Source: Ketobacter alkanivorans (GTDB taxonomy: Bacteria; Pseudomonadota; Gammaproteobacteria; Pseudomonadales; Ketobacteraceae). Taken from it: a stretch of DNA of 64,000 nt. The stretch's first letter is position 1. Every line of letters begins with the position of its first letter. The DNA is taken from contig NZ_CP022684.1 in NCBI RefSeq assembly GCF_002863865.1, positions 62,001 to 126,000 of the forward strand, given 5' to 3'. The notes under the pieces were generated by a model. It worked only from the letters and a program-made list of their open reading frames with translations. It searched no databases and was not told the origin of the DNA. Below are positions 1 to 9,720 of the stretch, one piece after another. Both the position numbers and the translations under genes were made by a program.

Positions 1-896
1 GAGCATTTCTTTGTGTCCAGCACACCTTGGGTATATTGCCCGCGCACCACATTGCGGCTGATGTCATCGCCCTTCAGCGGTTGCAGGGCGAACAGCACTT
101 TCAATTTTTCGTCACGAATTCGGTCCGGCTCGATGGTGGCGGGCGGCTCCATTGCCAGGATGCACAGCAGTTGTAACAGGTGGTTTTGTACAATATCCCT
201 GAGCGCGCCGGTTTCTTCATAAAATTCACCACGTCCTTCCACGCCAATGGATTCAGAGATGGTGATCTGGATATGATCGATGTAATGGTGATTCCACAAA
301 GACTCAAACAGCGGATTGGCGAACCTTAAGACCAGCAGATTCTGTACGGTTTCTTTTCCCAGATAGTGATCAATGCGATAGATCTGGGATTCGGTAAAGT
401 AGTTGGACATTTGGTGGCTGATATTACGCGCTGTGCCAAGGTCACGCCCGATTGGTTTTTCCAGTACCACCCTGGCGCTGGGGGTAATGAGTCCCAGTGC
501 TCCCAGGCTGGAAGCCATGGCAGTGTATAGGGATGAATGGGTGGAAAAGTAGAATGTTCTGGGTCGATGATCCTCGCTCAGCAGCGGGATCAGTTCTCGA
601 TAGGATTCCGTTTTATTGGCCTGTATGGAGACACACTGCAAGTGTTTGGAAAACTGCTGCCAGGACACAGTATCCCAGCTCCCCTCGGGCAGGTATTGCT
701 CCAGTTTGTCCCTTACCTTTGTCAGAAAAGCCTCGCGGCTGAGCGCGGAGCGGCCTACGGCTATAATGCTGGTGCCGGAATGAAAAGCGGCCGTTCGGTA
801 CAACTGGTAAAGCGATGGCAGTAACTTTCGCATCGCAAGATCGCCGGTGCCGCCGAATAAGACCAAATCAAATAGAAGGTTGTTCGACTCTTTCAC
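1..896 (-). CDS. zwf: Glucose-6-phosphate 1-dehydrogenase, 3' end off the window
   Basis: Catalyses NADP-dependent oxidation of glucose 6-phosphate to 6-phosphogluconolactone, entering the oxidative pentose-phosphate and Entner-Doudoroff routes in the cytoplasm. The visible 298 residues start with the nucleotide-binding loop FGGTGDLAMRKL, then show EKPIGRD and the family active-site motif RIDHYLGKE, and continue through QNHLLQLLCILAMEPP before the left window edge. The GTG start is chosen because AGGAG lies about 7 nt upstream; no ATG fits as well. About 190 C-terminal residues of the usual 490 lie outside the window. It is transcribed away from galU and shares a roughly 190 bp divergent intergenic region with it. 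The assignment is secure from the motifs; the missing end cannot be judged. Confidence 0.95.
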   Translation of the reverse strand, partial: MKESNNLLFDLVLFGGTGDLAMRKLLPSLYQLYRTAAFHSGTSIIAVGRSALSREAFLTKVRDKLEQYLPEGSWDTVSWQQFSKHLQCVSIQANKTESYRELIPLLSEDHRPRTFYFSTHSSLYTAMASSLGALGLITPSARVVLEKPIGRDLGTARNISHQMSNYFTESQIYRIDHYLGKETVQNLLVLRFANPLFESLWNHHYIDHIQITISESIGVEGRGEFYEETGALRDIVQNHLLQLLCILAMEPPATIEPDRIRDEKLKVLFALQPLKGDDISRNVVRGQYTQGVLDTKKC

Positions 897-1087
897 CGTT
901 GTGCTCCTGCTCTGATCGGTTTGACTGAGTATTTATTACAGCACGTTTTATACCAATACGCTTAAACCCCGATTCTTGCAAGTTTCTGAATATTTTAGGG
1001 TAGGGTGGATATTTTAAGGGGGATGTGGGTAAAATTCGCCATCCACGAGGATGGAACCCTTTTATTACTTTTGCACAAGGTTGGGTC

Positions 1088-1921
1088 ATGATCAGTAAAT
1101 GTATTTTTCCAGTGGCCGGTTATGGAACACGATTCCTGCCCGCTACCAAATCGCAACCGAAAGAAATGTTGCCCATTGTTAACAAGCCGCTGGTTCAGTA
1201 TGGCGTTGAAGAGGCAATGGATGCGGGCTTGACCGACATCGGTTTTGTCACCGGTCGAGGCAAGCGGGCGATAGCTGATCATTTTGATATCAGTTATGAG
1301 CTGGAACACCAGATCAAGGGCACAGGTAAAGAGGCCTATCTGGATAGTATCCGTGAGGTTATTAACAACTGTACCTTTACCTACACCCGTCAGGCCGAAA
1401 TGAAAGGTCTGGGTCATGCCATATTGACCGCCCGCAAGATGGTGGGTGATGAGGCTTTTGGTGTGATTCTGGCGGATGACCTGTGCGTTGAGCAGGATGA
1501 AGGTGTTATGGCGCAGATGGTGAAACTGTATAAGCAGTTTCGCTGCAGTATCGTTGCCATCGAAGAAGTCCCCATGGAAGAGATCTATCGATATGGTGTC
1601 ATCGCGGGTGAAAACATCAAAGAAGGCTTGTATCGGGTGACGGACATGGTGGAAAAACCGGATCCAAAAGATGCGCCTTCCAACTTGGCCATCATCGGCC
1701 GCTATATACTCACCCCCGATATTTTTGAAATCATCGAGCGTACACCTCCAGGTGCCAATGGTGAGGTTCAGATCACCGATGCGTTGCTGACCCAGGCCAA
1801 AGAAGGCGCAGTTATGGCTTATAAATATCGTGGCAAGCGCTTCGATTGCGGCAGCGTCGATGGCTTTGTAGAAGCCACTAACTATATGTATGAGCACTTT
1901 TACAAAAAAGAAGGCAAGTGA
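1088..1921 (+). CDS. galU: UTP-glucose-1-phosphate uridylyltransferase
   Basis: Makes UDP-glucose from UTP and glucose 1-phosphate, feeding envelope polysaccharide synthesis and the galE epimerase encoded nearby. The N terminus carries the nucleotidyltransferase signature VAGYGTRFLPATKSQPKEML (residues about 8-27), followed by the sugar-binding segment GRGKRAI and the metal-binding VILADDL. The length of 277 aa matches the family. A longer open frame starts at 1025, but homologues begin at the MISK-type start used here, with AAGG 7-9 nt upstream. Its 3' end converges on pgi, leaving only 12 bp between the two stop codons. Confidence 0.95.
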   Translation: MISKCIFPVAGYGTRFLPATKSQPKEMLPIVNKPLVQYGVEEAMDAGLTDIGFVTGRGKRAIADHFDISYELEHQIKGTGKEAYLDSIREVINNCTFTYTRQAEMKGLGHAILTARKMVGDEAFGVILADDLCVEQDEGVMAQMVKLYKQFRCSIVAIEEVPMEEIYRYGVIAGENIKEGLYRVTDMVEKPDPKDAPSNLAIIGRYILTPDIFEIIERTPPGANGEVQITDALLTQAKEGAVMAYKYRGKRFDCGSVDGFVEATNYMYEHFYKKEGK

Positions 1922-1933
1922 TTGTCGGTGCCG

Positions 1934-3556
1934 CTACTGGTGCCGAAGAAAGTAATCAATTAACCCCTGGGTGGAGCCGTCCTGCTGGTCGGCTTTACCG
2001 GGTTCTTGTATTACGCGGGTGATTTTTTTGCTCAGCTGTTTACCTAGCTCCACTCCCCATTGATCAAATGCATTGATGTCCCAGATCACCGATTGGGTGA
2101 AAATCTTGTGTTCGTACAGCGCAATCAGCTGTCCCAGTACGTAGGGCGTTAGGGTAGGGTACACCAGTGTATTGCTGGGTCGGTTGCCCGCTACAAACCG
2201 GTGTTTAGCCAGAAAATCCGCTTCTTGCTCAGATTTGCCTTCCGCGATCATCTCCTGCTTCAGGCTGTGTATTGAGCGGCCTTGCATCAGCGCCTGGCTT
2301 TGTGCCAGGCAGTTGGAGTAAAGAGCTGTTTGTTGTTCGCCGATCGGGTTGGTGGAGCGGGCACCCACAATAAAGTCCACCGGTATCAAGTGACTGCCCT
2401 GGTGGAACAGCTGGTGGAATGAGTGTTGGGTGTTGGTTCCCACGCCTCCCCAGAGTGCTGCCCCTGTCGGATAGTCCAAAGGTTCACCTTGTTTGTTGAC
2501 GGACTTCCCGTTGCTTTCCATATCCAGTTGCTGCAAATACGCAGGAAACAGCAGTAGATTCTGGTCATAACAAATCAGTGCTTGCGACTGGGCACCGAAA
2601 TAATCGTTATGCCAAATCCCCAGTAATGCCAGGATAACAGGCAGGTTGCTGGTGTGGGGTGCGTGTCGAAAGTGCTCGTCCATAGCACGGCCACCGGCCA
2701 GAAACGCCTCGAAGTTGTCCCGCCCGATGGCGATGGCAATGCTTAAGCCGATGGCGGACCATAGAGAGTAGCGTCCGCCGACCCAATCCCACATGGGAAA
2801 GATGTTGTGTTCAGGTATGCCAAATTCAGCCGCCGCCTTCAGGTTGGTAGAAACCGCTAAAAAATGGTGCTCAATGGCATCTTCTTGGCCGCTGGATTGT
2901 AAAAACCAGTGTCGGGCAGCATTGGCGTTGGCGAGGGTTTCCAGTGTGGTGAAGGTTTTTGAACAAACAATAAACAGTGTGGTTTCCGGGTCGCATTGTG
3001 CCAAGGCCCTGGATATATGCACGGGATCAACATTGGATACGAACAGAAAGCGGGCAGGGGCATTGTGATATCGAGTCAGGGCGTCAACCGCCATCGCAGG
3101 GCCCAGATCCGATCCACCGACGCCAATATTGACGACGGTTGCAATCGGCTTGCCGGTGTAGCCTAGCAGCTCCCCATGCTGCAACCGGTCGGCCAGTTGC
3201 AACATACGTTCTTTGGTGCTGGTGATTTTGGCAGCGGATTCTGCATCAATATCATTGCCGCCGTTTCTAAGGGCTGTATGCAGTACCGCCCGTTGTTCGG
3301 TGTTGTTGATCAACTGGCCGCTGAACATCGCTTCGGTTTTTTCGCTAAGGCCACTGCGTTCTGCCAGCTTGATCAGGTCTGACAGGCAAGCCTGATCCAC
3401 GTAGTTTTTGGAGTAATCCAGCATGAGGTCTTCGCAGCGGGCACTGAACTGCTCAAATCGCTTTGGGTTCTGAGAGAACAAATCCTGCATGGGTTTGGCC
3501 GTTAAACGGAGCTTATGGGCCTTGAGTGTTTCACACAGAAATGGGCTGTTGGACAC
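1934..3556 (-). CDS. pgi: Glucose-6-phosphate isomerase
   Basis: Interconverts glucose 6-phosphate and fructose 6-phosphate, linking glycolysis/gluconeogenesis to the zwf branch at the window's left end. Both family signatures are present: DWVGGRYSLWSAIG and FDQWGVELGK. The substrate-binding GIGGSDLGP-type loop (GVGGSDLGPAMAV), SKTFTTLET and the catalytic ESNGK are also visible. The frame is open upstream to an ATG at 3607, but that start would overlap the preceding gene by 41 nt. The GTG at 3556 has TAAGGA about 7 nt before it and follows the upstream stop at 3567, so it is preferred, giving 540 aa. It is the last gene of a galE - PPTase - pgi operon. Confidence 0.95.
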   Translation of the reverse strand: MSNSPFLCETLKAHKLRLTAKPMQDLFSQNPKRFEQFSARCEDLMLDYSKNYVDQACLSDLIKLAERSGLSEKTEAMFSGQLINNTEQRAVLHTALRNGGNDIDAESAAKITSTKERMLQLADRLQHGELLGYTGKPIATVVNIGVGGSDLGPAMAVDALTRYHNAPARFLFVSNVDPVHISRALAQCDPETTLFIVCSKTFTTLETLANANAARHWFLQSSGQEDAIEHHFLAVSTNLKAAAEFGIPEHNIFPMWDWVGGRYSLWSAIGLSIAIAIGRDNFEAFLAGGRAMDEHFRHAPHTSNLPVILALLGIWHNDYFGAQSQALICYDQNLLLFPAYLQQLDMESNGKSVNKQGEPLDYPTGAALWGGVGTNTQHSFHQLFHQGSHLIPVDFIVGARSTNPIGEQQTALYSNCLAQSQALMQGRSIHSLKQEMIAEGKSEQEADFLAKHRFVAGNRPSNTLVYPTLTPYVLGQLIALYEHKIFTQSVIWDINAFDQWGVELGKQLSKKITRVIQEPGKADQQDGSTQGLIDYFLRHQ

Positions 3557-3566
3557 GGGTGCTTCC

Positions 3567-4256
3567 TTATTGATTCTCTGTTCCGGCAGTTGCTGCATCA
3601 AGCGCAATGAACGTCGCCACGAAACTTTCCTTCATGCAAAACCGTCCGTGCAGCCGTTGCAAAGGGTGTCGCGGATTCGGTTCAGGCTTGGTTATGGTTG
3701 CTTCAAACCTGAAGTGATCGTGCAGCAGATCGATGCGGGCATCGAGAAAGTCCAGGGTGTGATAATTCAATGGGAAATAGGTTTTATGTACCGATTCCTT
3801 GGCACTGAATATCACTTTGCTCAGGGGGATAGAAGCAAGTTTCTGGCCAGCCGTCAGTTGCAGTCGCGTAATTTGATCCTGCTCAGCCGGTGAGCAAATC
3901 AGGTTGATAATGTCCTCACCCAGCGGTGTTGCCTGTTCGACATCCAAACCGATGCTGAGGTAAGCGGCTTTCGGCGCGATGGCTACGACACACAGGCCAT
4001 TGCTGTGGCTGATACTGCCTACCCAGCCATCCGGCCAGTTGGGCTCTCGCTGCTTGCCCTTTAATAGTGCAGAGCAGGAGATGCCTGCCTCATCGAACAG
4101 TGCATGGGCGCAATGCCGTCCGGCGCGAAATTCACGCTTACGCTTGTCAACTGCCTTGGTCACCAACGCTTCTTCTGCGTCGCACACAGGCGTGTTCCAC
4201 ATCCAGTCTTCAGCGACCTTCCAGAGTACGCCCTCGGGAATGATGTCGGTGAGCAT
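3567..4256 (-). CDS. 4'-phosphopantetheinyl transferase, EntD/Sfp type
   Basis: Predicted to transfer the phosphopantetheine arm of CoA onto carrier-protein serines (fatty acid, polyketide or siderophore carriers). The 229 aa protein has the EntD-family order: RKREFRAGRHCAH (about 39-51, CoA contact), WVGSISHSNG (78-87), GLDVE (Mg-binding Asp/Glu) and the closing FSAKESVHKTYFPL helix. The key D-x-E and the KES lysine/glutamate are intact. It begins 1 nt after the galE stop and ends 10 nt before the pgi start, so it is co-transcribed with two sugar-metabolism genes. No carrier protein or synthase is encoded nearby, so it probably acts in trans. Confidence 0.9.
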   Translation of the reverse strand: MLTDIIPEGVLWKVAEDWMWNTPVCDAEEALVTKAVDKRKREFRAGRHCAHALFDEAGISCSALLKGKQREPNWPDGWVGSISHSNGLCVVAIAPKAAYLSIGLDVEQATPLGEDIINLICSPAEQDQITRLQLTAGQKLASIPLSKVIFSAKESVHKTYFPLNYHTLDFLDARIDLLHDHFRFEATITKPEPNPRHPLQRLHGRFCMKESFVATFIALDAATAGTENQ

Positions 4257-4257
4257 G

Positions 4258-5262
4258 CTAGCGGTTGCGCTCCAGCAGCTTGCGCTCCCAATTCAATGCC
4301 GAGCTGACGATGACTTCCAGGTCGTCATGCTGTGGGTTCCAGCCAAGAATCGAACGAATTTTAGTTGCTTTGGCAATCAGTGCGGGCGGGTCCCCGGCAC
4401 GACGGTCAGTTTCTATGGTTTTCAGTGGCTTACCGTTAACTCTTCCCACCATTTCTAGCACTTCGCGAACGCTGTAGCCATGGCCATAGCCCGCGTTTAA
4501 CGTAATGGATTCACCGCCGTTGCGCAGGTAGTCCAGAGCTTTAATATGGGCTGAAGCAAGATCCTCGACGTGAATGTAGTCGCGCACACCGGTGCCGTCA
4601 GGGGTGTTGAAATCGGTGCCGAAAATATACACCTGTTCCCGCTTGCCGACGGCACACTCAACGGCGACTTTGGTCAGCAGCGTGGCTTTTTCAGTGCTTT
4701 GGCCGATTCGCCCTTCGGGGTCACATCCAGCGACATTGAAATAGCGCAGAATCACGTGGGTCATCGGGCTGGCAGCGGCCAGGTCGCGCAGCATGATTTC
4801 ACTCATCAATTTTGACATGCCGTAGGGGTTAATCGGCTGAGTGGGGGAGGCTTCGGTAATGTTGGGGTCTTCCGGTTCGCCATAAACCGCCGCGGTGGAT
4901 GAGAACACAAAATGTTTTATGCCATGCTTTTGGCAGCATTCAAGCATGTTGCGGGTGTTTGCCGTGTTGTTGCGATAGTACTTAAGTGGGTTTTCTACGG
5001 ATTCGGGAACAATAGTGTGGGCGGCAAAATGCATCACGGTTTCCACAATGTGTTCTTTCAGTATGCGGCTCACCAGCTCCATATCCCCGGTATCGCCAAC
5101 GATTAGCTCGCCATACAACACGGCCTCTTTGAAGCCGGTGGACAGATTGTCCAGCACCACAACATTTTCACCACGCTCACCCAGTTGGCGAACCACGTGA
5201 CTTCCAATGTATCCGGCTCCACCTGTGACCAGGATACTTCCCTTGCTGTTGGCCTCACCCAT
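4258..5262 (-). CDS. galE: UDP-glucose 4-epimerase
   Basis: Interconverts UDP-glucose and UDP-galactose, using the galU product encoded nearby. The NAD-binding TGGAGYIGSHVV lies at residues 13-24. The catalytic Ser is in VFSSTAAVYG and the catalytic Tyr/Lys pair is in NPYGMSKLM. The motif RYFNVAGCDPEGRIG and the C-terminal RRAGDPPALIAKATKIRSIL are typical of bacterial GalE, as is the length of 334 aa. The start is an ATG preceded by GGGAGAGAT. It is the first gene of the galE - PPTase - pgi operon and is divergent from the secreted protein gene at 5404 across 141 bp that must hold both promoters. Confidence 0.94.
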   Translation of the reverse strand: MGEANSKGSILVTGGAGYIGSHVVRQLGERGENVVVLDNLSTGFKEAVLYGELIVGDTGDMELVSRILKEHIVETVMHFAAHTIVPESVENPLKYYRNNTANTRNMLECCQKHGIKHFVFSSTAAVYGEPEDPNITEASPTQPINPYGMSKLMSEIMLRDLAAASPMTHVILRYFNVAGCDPEGRIGQSTEKATLLTKVAVECAVGKREQVYIFGTDFNTPDGTGVRDYIHVEDLASAHIKALDYLRNGGESITLNAGYGHGYSVREVLEMVGRVNGKPLKTIETDRRAGDPPALIAKATKIRSILGWNPQHDDLEVIVSSALNWERKLLERNR

Positions 5263-5403
5263 TTTTATCTCTCCCGATTCTTAAAAATTCTGAAAAATCA
5301 AAGTATAACGATTATATCATGAAAACTGCGGCAGCTTTATTAAACGTCGCACCTGCCGATAATGACTATAGTGATTTAAAGAGTAATTCAAGGTCAGTTT
5401 ACT

Positions 5404-6360
5404 ATGTCTGTTTCGCGTCAATTAATAATACTGCTGAGTCTGATGGTTGCGCAGGCTTACGCTCACCCCGTTGAGCCCTGTCGGGCGCGTCTGGCGCAGC
5501 TGGCAGCCACCCTCAAAGATTGTGAACTGTCGCAGTCAGAAAAGGGCCAGTGTGAACAACCCAAAAGCAGTTTAGAAGTTCAGATGGCGCAATGTAAACA
5601 GCAACAATTTACACCAGAGGCCATCAACAGTGCCGTAGATTATGGTTACGCGAGCCTCGATGGCGATGTCGGCCAGAGCCCGTATCGGCGCCAAATACGC
5701 AAGCTGCGCTGGGAGACCAGTTTGATGAAACCCAACGTGGCGAGTTTTAATCAGCTGTTTCCGGACTTTGATCACATCCAGGAGCCTCTGACGGAACTCT
5801 TTAATACCCATTCCTGTCCCAAGCAATATCTTGGTAACAACGATCGGTTCATGTATTTCGGTTCCAGCCAAATCAGTCAATATCCCGCACAGGATAGCGA
5901 ACAGGCCAGCGCCAAGGTATACCGGGTTTATTGGTTCCAGCCGGAACAAAAGGGGGAGTGCTATGCCCCTGATAATACTATGAGCGAGAATGGCCCGAAG
6001 GTTGTCAATCTCCCTGTGCAGTTTCTGGCTGAGCTGGGGCAGCAGTCCGATGTACGTTTGATTCGTTGTTCGTCAAATAACTGCGAGCTGGAAAAGGCCG
6101 GTTTAGCCGAGATGATCGCGCGTTATCAGCAGCAATATCGTCTTCATCGCCAGTTGATGGTGTGTTCGGACATTGAACAGAGAAACGAAAACCGCAAGGT
6201 TATCAAAGGTAAGCGGCGGTCGGTATACAGCTTGCCTGAGTATTGCCCTGACGGCGAAATTGCCGTCCACGAGCTGAATGCCCGTGGGCTTTTGCAGCAG
6301 TTGGAACAGGCTCTGTTTCACGACGTTACAATCCGTATCCAAACTGCAAAATCAGAATAA
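5404..6360 (+). CDS. Secreted protein of unknown function
   Basis: I do not recognise this 318 aa protein. It has a clear Sec signal peptide (MSVSRQLIILLSLMVAQAYA, likely cut after AYA), so it should be periplasmic or exported. The mature part begins with a Cys/Gln-rich stretch of about 50 residues, with cysteines at about 25, 39, 49 and 63. A mixed domain follows with cysteine pairs in CPKQYLG, GECYAPD, RCSSNNCELE, VCSDIE and YCPDGE. The even number of cysteines suggests disulfides. It sits 126 bp upstream of gspE in the same direction, and a link to type II secretion is possible but not shown. Confidence 0.75.
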   Translation: MSVSRQLIILLSLMVAQAYAHPVEPCRARLAQLAATLKDCELSQSEKGQCEQPKSSLEVQMAQCKQQQFTPEAINSAVDYGYASLDGDVGQSPYRRQIRKLRWETSLMKPNVASFNQLFPDFDHIQEPLTELFNTHSCPKQYLGNNDRFMYFGSSQISQYPAQDSEQASAKVYRVYWFQPEQKGECYAPDNTMSENGPKVVNLPVQFLAELGQQSDVRLIRCSSNNCELEKAGLAEMIARYQQQYRLHRQLMVCSDIEQRNENRKVIKGKRRSVYSLPEYCPDGEIAVHELNARGLLQQLEQALFHDVTIRIQTAKSE

Positions 6361-6486
6361 TATTAGAAGTTTACTGCTGATTGATTAATGAACCCTGGAA
6401 GGGCATCATAGGCCTTCACTCGATAAAAACGACAAGACAACCTCAAGGATTGGGGCCAAAGCACGGGTTTCTGGAGAAAGTTAGCC

Positions 6487-8004
6487 ATGACAGACGCATT
6501 ACCACTGGCCGAAGACAATAATTATGAAGCGCCAAGCCGGAGGCGATTGCCCTTTTCATTTGCCAAACGTAATGGTGTGGTGATTGAGGAGATCGGTGAA
6601 GTAGACGCCATGGTGGCGTATAAGCCCGGTATTGCCCCTACCACCATTGTCGAAGTGCGCCGGTTCCTCGGTATGCCTATTCAGTTCAACGAAGTCAACG
6701 ATACCGAGTTTGAGCGTCGACTCTCCAAAGCCTATGAGAACAATTCCAGTGAAGCCATGCAAATGGTTGAAGGGCTAGGGGATGAGCTGGATCTGGCGAG
6801 TCTTGCCGACTCCGTTCCCGAAACAGAAGATCTCATGGAGCAGGAAGACGACGCACCGATCATCCGCTTGATCAACGCGTTGCTGACCGAGGCCGTCAAG
6901 GTCAACGCGTCGGATATTCATATCGAAACGTTCGAAAAGCGCTTAGTGGTACGCCTGCGAGTAGACGGTGTTCTACGCGAGGTAGTGCAACCAAAACGCC
7001 AGTTGGCACCGCTGCTGGTGTCTCGTATTAAGGTTATGGCCAAATTGGATATTGCCGAGAAGCGGGTCCCTCAGGATGGCCGTATTTCCATCCGTGTGGG
7101 TGGGCGTGAGATCGATGTGCGTGTATCCACCATGCCCAGTAATTCGGGTGAGCGAGTGGTGCTGCGATTGCTGGACAAACAAGCCGGGCGGCTCGACTTA
7201 ACCCACCTTGGCATGGCCGGTGGTGATCTTAAGCGCATGACCTCCATCATTACCAAGCCTCATGGCATCATACTGGTAACGGGCCCCACCGGCTCGGGTA
7301 AAACCACCACACTTTACGCTGCCCTTACTCAACTGAATGATTCCACCCGCAACATCTTAACGGTAGAAGACCCTATCGAATATCAGTTAGAGGGCATAGG
7401 CCAAACTCAGGTTAATACCAAAGTCGACATGACCTTTGCCAGAGGGTTGCGCGCTATGCTGCGTCAGGATCCAGACGTGGTGATGGTCGGTGAGATTCGA
7501 GATCTTGAAACCGCAGAGATCGCAGTACAGGCCAGTTTGACGGGTCACTTGGTGTTATCCACCCTGCACACCAATACAGCAGTTGGCGCGGTAACCCGTC
7601 TCCAGGATATGGGGATCGAGCCGTTCCTGATTTCATCGGCACTGCTGGGCCTGTTGGCGCAGCGGTTGGTGCGCGTGCTGTGTCCGCACTGTAAAGAAGC
7701 CTACACCCCGGATGCAGGTGAGTGTGAGCTAATGGGCTTTGATGTGGCCAATCCACCTAACATTCATCGAGCGGTCGGGTGTGAGCATTGTAATCATCTG
7801 GGCTATTCAGGCCGTACCGGTATCTACGAATTAGTGGTAATCGATGACGAACTACGCACCCTGATACACAATCACGCCAGTGAACAGGAAATGACCGCTT
7901 GTGCCCGTAAACACGGCACCGGCATTCGGGAAGATGGTCGCCGCAAGATATTAGAAGGTGCCACCACCATTGAAGAAGTATTGCGGGTTACCAGAGAGGG
8001 ATAA
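6487..8004 (+). CDS. gspE: Type II secretion ATPase GspE
   Basis: Cytoplasmic hexameric ATPase that drives pseudopilus assembly for type II secretion. The 505 aa protein has an N1E-type domain, then the catalytic half with Walker [10 protein letters not shown] (about 266-274), the Asp box [11 protein letters not shown], Walker [15 protein letters not shown] and the His box [12 protein letters not shown]. The tetracysteine zinc motif CPHC...CEHC (about 399-435) separates GspE from twitching ATPases. The ATG has GGAGAAAG upstream. It is the first gene of a tight plus-strand cluster that reads gspEFGHIJKLM and then gspAB; gspF follows 3 nt after its stop. Confidence 0.96.
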   Translation: MTDALPLAEDNNYEAPSRRRLPFSFAKRNGVVIEEIGEVDAMVAYKPGIAPTTIVEVRRFLGMPIQFNEVNDTEFERRLSKAYENNSSEAMQMVEGLGDELDLASLADSVPETEDLMEQEDDAPIIRLINALLTEAVKVNASDIHIETFEKRLVVRLRVDGVLREVVQPKRQLAPLLVSRIKVMAKLDIAEKRVPQDGRISIRVGGREIDVRVSTMPSNSGERVVLRLLDKQAGRLDLTHLGMAGGDLKRMTSIITKPHGIILVTGPTGSGKTTTLYAALTQLNDSTRNILTVEDPIEYQLEGIGQTQVNTKVDMTFARGLRAMLRQDPDVVMVGEIRDLETAEIAVQASLTGHLVLSTLHTNTAVGAVTRLQDMGIEPFLISSALLGLLAQRLVRVLCPHCKEAYTPDAGECELMGFDVANPPNIHRAVGCEHCNHLGYSGRTGIYELVVIDDELRTLIHNHASEQEMTACARKHGTGIREDGRRKILEGATTIEEVLRVTREG

Positions 8005-8007
8005 CGG

Positions 8008-9228
8008 GTGCCAGCATTTGATTACGTTGTACTGGATGAGCGCGGCAAGCAGAAAAAAGGCGTGCTGGAAGGCGATAGCGCCCGGCAGGTCAGGCAGCAG
8101 CTGAAAGAAAAGGGCCTGGTGCCGCTTTCTGTTGAGACCACCACCCAGAAGACCGATAAACAAGAGGGCGCCAAATTCCAGTTTTCCGGTGCTGCGATCA
8201 GTGCCGGTGATTTGGCTATTATTACGCGCCAGATGGCCACACTGCTGCAGGCCGGCCTGCCATTGGAAGAGGCGCTGAAAGCCGTGTCTCGCCAGCAGGA
8301 AAAGCCTCGCAATAAAAGCATGATGCTGGCTATACGCTCGAAAGTGGTCGAGGGCCATACCTTGGCGTCCAGTTTAAATGAGTTTCCCGGCTCCTTTCCG
8401 GATCTCTATCGCGCTACGGTGTCGGCCGGTGAACACTCAGGCCACTTGGATCTGGTGTTGGAGCAGCTGGCGGAATATACCGAGGCGCGCTATCGCACTA
8501 AAAAGAAAGTCCAGGGTGCCATGATTTACCCCTTAGTGCTCACCTCTTTCGCGTTCTTGATCATTGCGGGCATGCTGACCTTCGTGGTGCCCAAAATCGT
8601 ATCGGTGTTTGAAGATTCCGGTAAGGAACTTCCTGCTCTCACAAGAATCTTAATAGGCACAAGTGAGTTGTTGCAGAACTGGTGGTGGCTGATGGCCATC
8701 GTCGCTGTAAGCGCCTTTTTCGGTTTCAAGCGAGCGCTTAAAAACGAGGATTTCCGCTTTCGGTTCGATGCCTGGTTGTTAAAAGCGCCCCTGCTTGGCA
8801 AAATCACTCGTGGTCTGGACGCATCACGGGTCGCCAGCACACTCAGTATTCTGTCGAAAAGCGGTGTTCCACTGGTGGAGGCCATGAAAATTTCAGGTCA
8901 GGTGGCTGGCAATGTCTGCATAAAAGAAGCCGTAATACTCGGTGCTGATAAGCTCAAAGAAGGCAGTAGTTTATTCACCGCGCTGGATGGTTCGGGGCAT
9001 TTCCCACCCATGATGATGCAAATGATATCCAGCGGCGAGCGTAGCGGCGAACTTGATTCGATGCTGGCCCGCGCCGCAACCAATCAGGAGCGGGAGCTGG
9101 AAGACCTGATTAACACCATTGTAGCCCTGTTTGAACCGCTGATGCTGGTGGTGATGGGAGGTGTAGTTATGGTGATTGTGCTCTCGATAATGATGCCAAT
9201 TTTGAGTATGAACTCACTGGTTGGCTAA
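8008..9228 (+). CDS. gspF: Type II secretion inner-membrane protein GspF
   Basis: Polytopic platform protein that couples the GspE motor to pseudopilin assembly. The 406 aa sequence holds two T2SSF domains, each with the ITRQMATLLQAGLPLEEAL-type start (residues about 70-90 and again at SRVASTLSILSKSGVPLVEA). Membrane helices are at about 170-190 (YPLVLTSFAFLIIAGMLTFV), 220-238 and near the C terminus (LVVMGGVVMVIVLSIMMPIL). A GTG start 3 nt after the gspE stop is used; the first residues, PAFDYVVLDERGK, match the family. Translation is probably coupled to gspE. Confidence 0.96.
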   Translation: MPAFDYVVLDERGKQKKGVLEGDSARQVRQQLKEKGLVPLSVETTTQKTDKQEGAKFQFSGAAISAGDLAIITRQMATLLQAGLPLEEALKAVSRQQEKPRNKSMMLAIRSKVVEGHTLASSLNEFPGSFPDLYRATVSAGEHSGHLDLVLEQLAEYTEARYRTKKKVQGAMIYPLVLTSFAFLIIAGMLTFVVPKIVSVFEDSGKELPALTRILIGTSELLQNWWWLMAIVAVSAFFGFKRALKNEDFRFRFDAWLLKAPLLGKITRGLDASRVASTLSILSKSGVPLVEAMKISGQVAGNVCIKEAVILGADKLKEGSSLFTALDGSGHFPPMMMQMISSGERSGELDSMLARAATNQERELEDLINTIVALFEPLMLVVMGGVVMVIVLSIMMPILSMNSLVG

Positions 9229-9275
9229 CCAACTGGTCAATATGACACTAACATGACAAAGGTAGTCTGGTTAAT

Positions 9276-9716
9276 ATGAAACCTATTAAATATACATCGT
9301 TCACTTCAGCGCAACGCGGTTTTACCCTGATCGAAGTGATGATCGTAGTGGCCATCCTGGGCGTGTTGGCCACCTTGGTTGTGGTAAACATCGGTGGATC
9401 TCAAGATACCGCCAACATCAATGCAACCAAAAGCAACCTGCAGGCGGTGTCGCAGGCGCTGGATTTGTACAAACTGGATAACTATCGCTATCCCACCACC
9501 GATCAAGGTCTGCAAGCGCTGGTGGAAAAGCCAGACAACGCCCGTAACTGGCCTCAGGGTGGATACCTGAGAAAAATGCCTGCGGATGCCTGGGATGGTG
9601 AATTGATTTACCTAAGTCCCGGTACCGATGGCCCCTATGATCTGTATTCACTGGGTGCAGATGGGGCAGAAGGCGGTGAAGGTCCTGCTGCGGATATTTC
9701 CGTAAACGACCTTTGA
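9276..9716 (+). CDS. gspG: Major pseudopilin GspG
   Basis: Main subunit of the type II secretion pseudopilus. The prepilin peptidase site RG|FTLIEVMIVVAILGVLA lies at residues 14-30, with the essential Glu at +5 of the mature chain. The family features NLQAVSQALDLYKLDNYRYPTTDQGLQALV, the Ca-binding LSPGTDGPYDLYSLGADG loop and a length of 146 aa are all present. It lies 47 bp after gspF and 4 bp before gspH. The prepilin peptidase gene (gspO/pilD) is not in this window and must be supplied from elsewhere. Confidence 0.96.
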   Translation: MKPIKYTSFTSAQRGFTLIEVMIVVAILGVLATLVVVNIGGSQDTANINATKSNLQAVSQALDLYKLDNYRYPTTDQGLQALVEKPDNARNWPQGGYLRKMPADAWDGELIYLSPGTDGPYDLYSLGADGAEGGEGPAADISVNDL

Positions 9717-9720
9717 TTGT

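Noticed and set aside
995..1897. Long minus-strand frame opposite galU
   Set aside because: It is the mirror of the galU codon pattern; galU on the plus strand has all family motifs and the mirror has none.
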